Shown here: positions 33,555 through 38,789 of the stretch, in pieces
How the letters are laid out: every line of letters begins with the position of its first letter
Numbering within the stretch: position 1 is the stretch's first letter
Assembly (NCBI GenBank): GCA_963204815.1
Contig: CAUJHQ010000128.1
Span: 1-38,789 of the forward strand
Source: Pseudomonadota bacterium
GTDB lineage: Bacteria > Pseudomonadota > Gammaproteobacteria > Burkholderiales > Burkholderiaceae_C
Length of the DNA: 38,789 nucleotides
Reading direction: 5' to 3'
The notes under the pieces: model-generated
What the model was told of the DNA's origin: nothing
What the model saw: only the letters and a program-made list of their open reading frames with translations
Databases searched by the model: none
Program-made: the position numbers and the translations under genes

Positions 33555-35999
33555 ATGACCACCACCACCGTCCCCGCCCCCGCCCGCGCGCCCGCCGCCG
33601 CGCCGCAGACGCTGGCGCTGCCCATCGAGGGCATGACCTGCGCCTCCTGCGCGACGCGGGTCGAACGCGCGCTGCGCGCCGTGCCCGGCGTGGCGCAGGC
33701 CGGCGTCAACCTGGCCACCGAGACCGCCACGCTCGAGGCGGCGCCGGGCGTCGCGCTGCCGGCCCTGGCGGCGGCGGCCAGCGCCGCCGTGCACAAGGCC
33801 GGCTACGCGGTGGCCGAACGCAGCGTCGACCTGCAGATCGAGGGCATGACCTGCGCTTCGTGCGTGGCGCGTGTCGAGAAGGCCTTGCTGAAGGTGCCCG
33901 GCGTGCTGGGCGCCGAGGTCAACCTGGCCACCGAATCGGCACGCGTGCGCGCGGCCGGCGGGGTCGACCCGGCGGCACTGGAAGCGGCCGTCGTGCGCGC
34001 GGGTTATGCGGCGCGGCCGCGCGACACCGCAGCGGTGGCACCGAAGGCCCGGGGCGGTGTCGGCGCGGCCTGGCCGATCGCCGTCGCCGCGCTGCTGACG
34101 CTGCCGCTCGTGTGGCCGATGGTCGGCATGCTGTTCGGCCGCGACTGGGCGCTGCCCGGCGCCTGGCAGTGGGCGCTGGCGACGCCGGTGCAGTTCTGGC
34201 TGGGCGCGCGCTTCTACCGCGCCGGCTGGAAGGCGGTGCGCGCCGGCAGCGGCAACATGGACCTGCTGGTTGCGCTGGGCACCAGCGCCGCCTACGGGCT
34301 GAGCGTCTGGCTGCTCTACACGCATGCCGGCCACGGCGGTGCACCGCATCTCTACTTCGAGGCCAGCGCGGTCGTCATCACGCTCGTGCTGCTGGGCAAG
34401 TGGCTGGAGGCGCGCGCCAAGCGCCAGACCACCGAGGCGATCCGCGCGCTCAACGCGCTGCGCCCGGAGACCGCGCGCGTGCGCCGGCCGGACGGCGACG
34501 TCGACCTGCCGATCGCGCAGGTGCGGGTCGGCGACCTCGTCGTCGTGCGGCCGGGCGAACGCGTGCCGGTCGACGGCCTCGTCACCGAAGGCGCGAGCGA
34601 GGTCGACGAATCGCTCATCACCGGCGAGAGCCTGCCGGTGGCCAAGCACCCGGGCGACGCCGTCACCGGCGGCGCCGTCAACGGCGAAGGGCTGCTGCTC
34701 GTGACGACGCGCGCGGTCGGCGCCGAGTCGACGCTGGCGCGCATCGTGCGCCTCGTCGAATCGGCGCAGGCGAAGAAGGCGCCGATCCAGTGCCTCGTCG
34801 ACCGCGTCAGCGCGGTCTTCGTGCCGGTGGTGCTGGTGGCCGCGCTGCTCACGCTGCTGGGCTGGGGGCTGCTGGCCGGCCAGTGGGAAACGGCGATCCT
34901 GAACGCGGTGGCGGTGCTCGTCATCGCGTGCCCCTGCGCGCTCGGCCTCGCCACGCCGACCGCCATCATGGCCGGCACCGGCGTCGCCGCGCGCCACGGC
35001 ATCCTGATCCAGGACGCCGAGGCGCTGGAGGTGGCGCACCGCATCGACACCGTCGCCTTCGACAAGACCGGCACGCTCACCGAAGGGCGGCCGCAACTCG
35101 TGGCCGCCGAGGCGCTGGACGGCGACCGCCGCGCGCTGCTGGCGGCGAGCGCGGCCATCCAGGCCGGCAGCGAACACCCGCTGGCGAAGGCGGTGCTCGC
35201 CGCCGCCGCGGCCGAGAACATCGCCACCGGCGCCGCGAGCGAACTGCGCGCGGTGGCTGGGCGGGGCATGGCGGCGCTGGTGGGCGGTCGCGCGCTGCGC
35301 CTGGGCAGCGGCCGGTTCATGCAGGAGCTGGCGGTCGACACCGCGCCGCTCGCCGAGCGCGCCGCCGCGTTGCAGGCCGAGGGCCGCTCCGTGTCGTGGC
35401 TGGCCGACGTCACCGCCACGCCGCGCCTGGTCGGCCTGCTCGCCTTCGGCGACGCGCTGAAGGCCGGCGCCGCCGCCGCCGTGCAGGCGCTGCACGCCGC
35501 CGGCGTGCGCAGCGTGCTCGTCACCGGCGACAACCGCGGCAGCGCCGACGCGGTGGGCCGCGCGCTCGGCATCACGCGCGTCGAGGCCGAGGTGCTGCCC
35601 GAGCACAAGGCCGAGATCGTGGCCACGCTGAAGCAGGGCGGCCATGTCGTCGCGATGGTCGGTGACGGCATCAACGACGCGCCCGCGCTCGCCGCCGCCG
35701 ACGTCGGCATCGCGATGGCCACCGGCACCGACGTGGCGATGCACGCCGCCGGCGTGACGCTGATGCGCGGCGACCCGGCGCTGATCGCCGACGCGATCGA
35801 CATCTCGCGCCGCACCTACGCGAAGATCCGCCAGAACCTGTTCTGGGCCTTCGCCTACAACGTGGTCGGCATCCCGCTCGCCGCCGCCGGCCTGCTGAAC
35901 CCGATGATCGCCGGCGCCGCGATGGCCTTCAGCAGTGTCAGCGTGGTGACGAACGCGCTGCTGCTGCGGCGCTGGGCGCGTTCGCGCGCCAGCGTCTAG
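33555..35999 (+). CDS. copA: Copper-exporting P1B-type ATPase CopA
   Basis: An 814-residue Cu(I)-exporting P-type ATPase in the inner membrane. Two N-terminal heavy-metal-associated domains carry MTCASC near residues 28 and 97. The membrane copper site CPC is in [13 protein letters not shown]. The phosphorylation Asp is in [11 protein letters not shown] is in SEHPLAKAV, the hinge is GDGINDAP, and the late-helix MxxSS pattern is [11 protein letters not shown]. These are the Cu+ (not Cu2+ or Zn2+) type signatures. A CueR-type promoter precedes it. Downstream genes encode periplasmic and outer-membrane copper functions. Confidence 0.96.
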   Translation: MTTTTVPAPARAPAAAPQTLALPIEGMTCASCATRVERALRAVPGVAQAGVNLATETATLEAAPGVALPALAAAASAAVHKAGYAVAERSVDLQIEGMTCASCVARVEKALLKVPGVLGAEVNLATESARVRAAGGVDPAALEAAVVRAGYAARPRDTAAVAPKARGGVGAAWPIAVAALLTLPLVWPMVGMLFGRDWALPGAWQWALATPVQFWLGARFYRAGWKAVRAGSGNMDLLVALGTSAAYGLSVWLLYTHAGHGGAPHLYFEASAVVITLVLLGKWLEARAKRQTTEAIRALNALRPETARVRRPDGDVDLPIAQVRVGDLVVVRPGERVPVDGLVTEGASEVDESLITGESLPVAKHPGDAVTGGAVNGEGLLLVTTRAVGAESTLARIVRLVESAQAKKAPIQCLVDRVSAVFVPVVLVAALLTLLGWGLLAGQWETAILNAVAVLVIACPCALGLATPTAIMAGTGVAARHGILIQDAEALEVAHRIDTVAFDKTGTLTEGRPQLVAAEALDGDRRALLAASAAIQAGSEHPLAKAVLAAAAAENIATGAASELRAVAGRGMAALVGGRALRLGSGRFMQELAVDTAPLAERAAALQAEGRSVSWLADVTATPRLVGLLAFGDALKAGAAAAVQALHAAGVRSVLVTGDNRGSADAVGRALGITRVEAEVLPEHKAEIVATLKQGGHVVAMVGDGINDAPALAAADVGIAMATGTDVAMHAAGVTLMRGDPALIADAIDISRRTYAKIRQNLFWAFAYNVVGIPLAAAGLLNPMIAGAAMAFSSVSVVTNALLLRRWARSRASV

Positions 36000-36010
36000 A
36001 CTCCGGCCCC

Positions 36011-36409
36011 GTGATGTCGCTGCTGCGCCCCTTGCTCGTCTGGCTGATGGTGCTGGCCCTGCCGCTGCAGGGCCTGGCCGCTGCCACGATGCTGAACTGC
36101 GCCACCGCGCACGGCGCGGAAGGCGCGACCGTGGCGGCGCACGGCGACAGCGCGCCGCATGACCATGATCACGACCACGATCACGGCGCGATGACGGGCG
36201 CGCACGCCGACGCTGCCGGCGACGCCCACGCGCCCGACCACAAGTGCAGCGCCTGCGCGGCCTGCCATGCGTCGCTGGGCCTGCCGGCGGCGCTGCCGCT
36301 GCTGCCGGATTTCGACGTTGCCGAAGCGCACCGCCCGGTGCCCGCGATCGGCGTGTCGCCCTTTCTCACCGGCGGCCTCGAACGGCCTCCCCGAAGCGCG
36401 CTGGCCTGA
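36011..36409 (+). CDS. Secreted His-rich small protein of the copper operon (DUF2946-like)
   Basis: A 132-residue protein (GTG 36011; ATG 36014 is equally likely). A signal peptide covers the first 24 residues (LLVWLMVLALPLQGLAAA). The mature part has a His/Asp cluster, HDHDHDHDHG (about residues 50-59), then a conserved CSACAACHASLG block (about 79-90) and a C-terminus GLERPPR typical of DUF2946-like proteins near copper genes. The cluster and Cys/His block could bind copper in the periplasm. It begins 11 bp after copA. Direct function is unproven. Confidence 0.75.
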   Translation: MMSLLRPLLVWLMVLALPLQGLAAATMLNCATAHGAEGATVAAHGDSAPHDHDHDHDHGAMTGAHADAAGDAHAPDHKCSACAACHASLGLPAALPLLPDFDVAEAHRPVPAIGVSPFLTGGLERPPRSALA

Positions 36410-36478
36410 GCCCGCCCGCCCGGCGGCGCGCCTTCGCGCGGCTGCCGACACCGTTCATCCGATCCCCCCGGAGGCCCC
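36410..36478. other. Short intergenic spacer
   Basis: A 69-bp gap between the His-rich protein and the next small ORF. It contains CGGAGG (36469-36474), a good ribosome binding site for the following ATG. No promoter or terminator is apparent, so the operon probably continues across it. Confidence 0.4.
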
Positions 36479-36769
36479 ATGGCCCCCCACCGCACGACCC
36501 TCGTGCTGGCCCTGCTCTTCGCGACCCCCTGGGCCGCGGCACAGACGCCACCGACACAGACCCCGCCGGCACGGCCCGACCCGCTGGACGCGAAGGCCGC
36601 CGTGCCGCCGCTGCGCCACGATTCGGTGCTGCGCCTGGAGCGCCGCGCCACCGACGAGCCGCGCGCCGACTGGAAGCAGGCCAACGAGCTGACCGCCCGC
36701 ATCGGCGGCTGGCGCGCCTACGCCCGGGAGGCGGCGGCGCCCGAGAAGCCGGCCTCGGCGCCGCGCTGA
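36479..36769 (+). CDS. Small secreted protein of unknown function
   Basis: A 96-residue protein with a clear signal peptide (TTLVLALLFATPWAAAQ, cleaved near AAA-QTPP), then a Pro/Thr-rich start to the mature chain. A short conserved-looking stretch is HDSVLRLERRATDEPRADWK (about 47-66). Small proteins of this shape occur beside TolC-like genes in betaproteobacterial copper clusters. No metal-binding motif is visible beyond a single His. CGGAGG lies just before the ATG, and the outer-membrane protein gene starts 12 bp later. Confidence 0.68.
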   Translation: MAPHRTTLVLALLFATPWAAAQTPPTQTPPARPDPLDAKAAVPPLRHDSVLRLERRATDEPRADWKQANELTARIGGWRAYAREAAAPEKPASAPR

Positions 36770-36781
36770 AGGAGGGTGACG

Positions 36782-38185
36782 ATGAACGCATCGCTCGCCT
36801 TGTCCGCGCTGGCGCTGTCCCTGCTCGCCGGCTGCGCGTCGTTCAGCCCCGACGGCGGCTTCGGTGCCGTCGAGACCGCCGCGAAGGCGCACACCGGCAA
36901 GGCCGTGCTGTGGGTGCGCAGCGACGAGCAGCAGGCCAGCGCCGACCGCCGCGTCGCCGAGCTGCTGCAGCGCCCGCTGTCGGCCGACGACGCGGTGCAG
37001 CTCGCGCTGCTGAACCACCGCGGGCTGCAGGCCGCCTTCCACGAGCTCGGCGTCGCCGAGGCCGACTTCGTGCAGGCCGGCCTGCTGCCCAACCCCGGCT
37101 TCAGCTTCGGCCGCATGACGCGCGGCGACGAGGTCGAGATCGAGCGCGGCCTGCACTTCAACCTCGGCCGCCTGATCGCGCTGCCGCTGGCGCGGCGTGT
37201 CGAGCAGCGCCGCTTCGAGCAGGTGCAGGCGCAGGCCGCGCTGGCGGTGCTGTCGCTGGCCGCCGACACGCGCCGGGCGTGGGTCGACGCCGTCGCCGCC
37301 GAAGCCGCGCTGCGCTACACGCAGCAGGTGCTGGACGCCGCCGAGGCCGGTGCCGAACTGGCGCGCCGCATGGCGCGCGTCGGCAACTTCACGAAGCTGC
37401 AGCAGGCGCGCGAACAGGCCTTCGCCGCCGAGGCGGCACTCGGCCATGCGCGCGCGGCGCAGCAGCGGCTGGCGGCGCGCGAGCGGCTGACCCGCCTGCT
37501 CGGCCTGTGGGGCGAGCAGACGGCCTTCACGCTGCCCGAGCGCCTGCCCGACCTGCCGGCCGCGCCCGACGAGCGGCCCGACCTGGAGCGCGTGGCCATG
37601 GCGCAGCGGCTGGACGTGCAGGGCGCGCGCCTGGCCACCGAGCAGACGGCGCGCGCGCTCGGCCTCACGAAGACGACGCGCTTCGTCAACGTGCTCGAGC
37701 TCGGCCTCGTGCGCAACTCGTCGAACGAGGCGCCGGTGCAGCGCGGCTGGGAGATCGGCTTCGAGCTGCCGCTGTTCGACTGGGGCACGGCGCGCACCGC
37801 GCGTGCCGAGAGCGTGTACCGGCAGGCGCTGGCGCGCGCCGCGCAGACCGCGATCGACGCCCGCTCCGAGGTGCGCGAGGCCTACGGCGCCTACCGCAGC
37901 GCGTGGGACATCGCGCGCCACCACCGCGACGAGACGGTGCCGCTGGCCGCGCGCGTGTCCGAGGAGAACCTGCTGCGCTACAACGGCATGCTGATCGGCG
38001 TGTTCGAGCTGCTCGCCGACGCGCGCGCGCAGATCGCCGCCGTCAACGCCGCGCTGCAGGCGCAGCGCGACTTCTGGCGCGCCGAGGCCGACCTGCAGAT
38101 GGCGCTCGTCGGCCGCCCTTCGCTGGCCGCGCTCGGCGCCGGCCCCGCCCCCGCCCTGGCCGCCGCTGGCGGCGATGGCCATTGA
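36782..38185 (+). CDS. TolC-family outer-membrane efflux lipoprotein
   Basis: A 467-residue outer-membrane factor of the TolC/CusC kind. The N-terminus ends in LLAGC, a lipobox with the Cys at about residue 17. Two long coiled-coil repeats follow, the second beginning near residue 270. The segment AGLLPNPGFSFG is the typical 'LPNP' motif of the family. GGAGGG lies 5 bases before ATG 36782. No CusA or CusB partner is in the window, so it may serve a system encoded elsewhere or work as a stand-alone copper-tolerance component. Confidence 0.88.
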   Translation: MNASLALSALALSLLAGCASFSPDGGFGAVETAAKAHTGKAVLWVRSDEQQASADRRVAELLQRPLSADDAVQLALLNHRGLQAAFHELGVAEADFVQAGLLPNPGFSFGRMTRGDEVEIERGLHFNLGRLIALPLARRVEQRRFEQVQAQAALAVLSLAADTRRAWVDAVAAEAALRYTQQVLDAAEAGAELARRMARVGNFTKLQQAREQAFAAEAALGHARAAQQRLAARERLTRLLGLWGEQTAFTLPERLPDLPAAPDERPDLERVAMAQRLDVQGARLATEQTARALGLTKTTRFVNVLELGLVRNSSNEAPVQRGWEIGFELPLFDWGTARTARAESVYRQALARAAQTAIDARSEVREAYGAYRSAWDIARHHRDETVPLAARVSEENLLRYNGMLIGVFELLADARAQIAAVNAALQAQRDFWRAEADLQMALVGRPSLAALGAGPAPALAAAGGDGH

Positions 38186-38204
38186 ACCCACCAGGACCGC
38201 TCCC

Positions 38205-38789
38205 ATGCTGTCGCGCAGACATTTCATCGGCGGTGCGTCCGCCACCGCCGTCACGGCCGCCGCCGTGTCGCCGGTGGCGATGGCCGCGTTGCCCGAGCCC
38301 GTCATCCAGACCCGGCCCGACACGATGCCGCCGCTGCTGCCGCCCAACGGCCGCCCCTACAACCCCGTCGTCACGCTGAACGGCTGGACCGCGCCGTGGC
38401 GCATGAATGCCGGCGTGAAGGAGTTCCACCTCGTCGCCGAGCCCGTGGTGCGCGAGATGACGCCCGGCTTCAAGGCACACCTGTGGGGCTACAACGGCCA
38501 GAGCCCGGGCCCGACGATCGAGGTTGTCGAAGGTGACCGGGTGCGCATCTTCGTCACCAACCGCCTGCCCGAGCACACCACCATCCACTGGCACGGCCAG
38601 CGCCTGCCCAACGGCATGGACGGGGTCGGCGGCCTCAACCAGCCGCAGATCCCGCCGGGCAAGACCTTCGTCTATGAGTTCGTCGCCCGCCGCCCCGGCA
38701 CCTTCCTGGCCCACCCGCCTGCCGACGAGATGGGGCAGATGGCGATGGGCCTCTACGGTCTGTGGATCACGCACCCGAAGGCGAAGCAC
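38205..38789 (+). CDS. Multicopper oxidase, 5' part (runs off the window)
   Basis: The first 195 residues of a periplasmic multicopper oxidase. A twin-arginine signal is present (SRRHFIGG, Ala-rich h-region, cleavage near AMA). The first cupredoxin domain has GQSPGPTIEVVEGD and HWHG (His128, His130), giving type 2/type 3 copper ligands. The second motif, normally HPH, reads HPP (His170-Pro171-Pro172), so one type 3 ligand is missing. The rest of the first domain (ADEM then QMAMG) is conserved. It is the last visible gene of the copper operon and probably oxidises periplasmic Cu(I), if the trinuclear centre still forms. Confidence 0.88.
   Translation, partial: MLSRRHFIGGASATAVTAAAVSPVAMAALPEPVIQTRPDTMPPLLPPNGRPYNPVVTLNGWTAPWRMNAGVKEFHLVAEPVVREMTPGFKAHLWGYNGQSPGPTIEVVEGDRVRIFVTNRLPEHTTIHWHGQRLPNGMDGVGGLNQPQIPPGKTFVYEFVARRPGTFLAHPPADEMGQMAMGLYGLWITHPKAKH

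Overview
The window is about 38.8 kb of very GC-rich DNA, judged by eye near 70% G+C. Codons are strongly G/C-ending, and stop-start overlaps (ATGA, GTGA, TTGA) are frequent. Gene content points to a Burkholderiales betaproteobacterium of the Rubrivivax/Leptothrix/Ideonella type: many LysR regulators, Liv-type uptake linked to catabolic genes, PPK2-type kinases and a copper operon. That placement is an inference from style and content, not from a marker gene.

1-1082 is a scarred junction. It holds the 3' end of an unidentified gene, a CAT-anticodon tRNA, and a patchwork of gene fragments: a permease tail, the last 17 codons of glyA, a YhcG/DUF1016 nuclease fragment and a MobC-like ribbon-helix-helix ORF. 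A 267-bp block at 207-473 recurs at 8577-8843 with about 93% identity. The two copies flank a complete phosphonate cassette.

1083-8437 is the phosphonate cassette: a divergent LysR regulator, then phnD-phnC-phnE, phosphonoacetate hydrolase (phnA), an iron-dependent alcohol dehydrogenase and phosphonoacetaldehyde dehydrogenase (phnY). No aminotransferase (phnW) is present. As written, the genes predict hydroxyethylphosphonate -> phosphonoacetaldehyde -> phosphonoacetate -> acetate + phosphate.

8438-11087 holds a permease remnant, a divergent serine hydroxymethyltransferase with an altered PLP-lysine motif, and a second LysR gene.

11104-28492 is the most unusual part. A TetR regulator and an esterase diverge from a tightly packed 14-gene plus-strand operon. 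The operon encodes an FAH-family hydrolase, an alpha/beta hydrolase, two paralogous amidohydrolases, a five-component Liv-type ABC importer, a TIM-barrel protein, a flotillin, two related SRPBCC proteins (one fused to a quinone oxidoreductase) and a VOC protein. The LivF ATPase is fused to a Tm-1-like (UPF0261) domain, and the next gene encodes the TIM-barrel partner that plants carry in the same Tm-1 polypeptide. A perfect inverted repeat sits just downstream of a good promoter before the first gene and is the likely TetR operator. The substrate is unknown.

28516-33475 looks like a cyclic-nucleotide module: a MscS channel with a C-terminal cNMP-binding domain, a polyphosphate:AMP phosphotransferase, a divergent class III adenylate cyclase with an FHA domain, and a membrane-anchored protein of unknown function.

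33476-38789 is a copper-resistance operon: a CueR-type promoter, a CopA P-type ATPase, a secreted His-rich small protein, a small secreted protein, a TolC-like outer-membrane lipoprotein and the 5' part of a Tat-exported multicopper oxidase. That oxidase has Pro where a copper-binding His is normally found.

No rRNA, CRISPR array, integrase, transposase or replication origin was seen.
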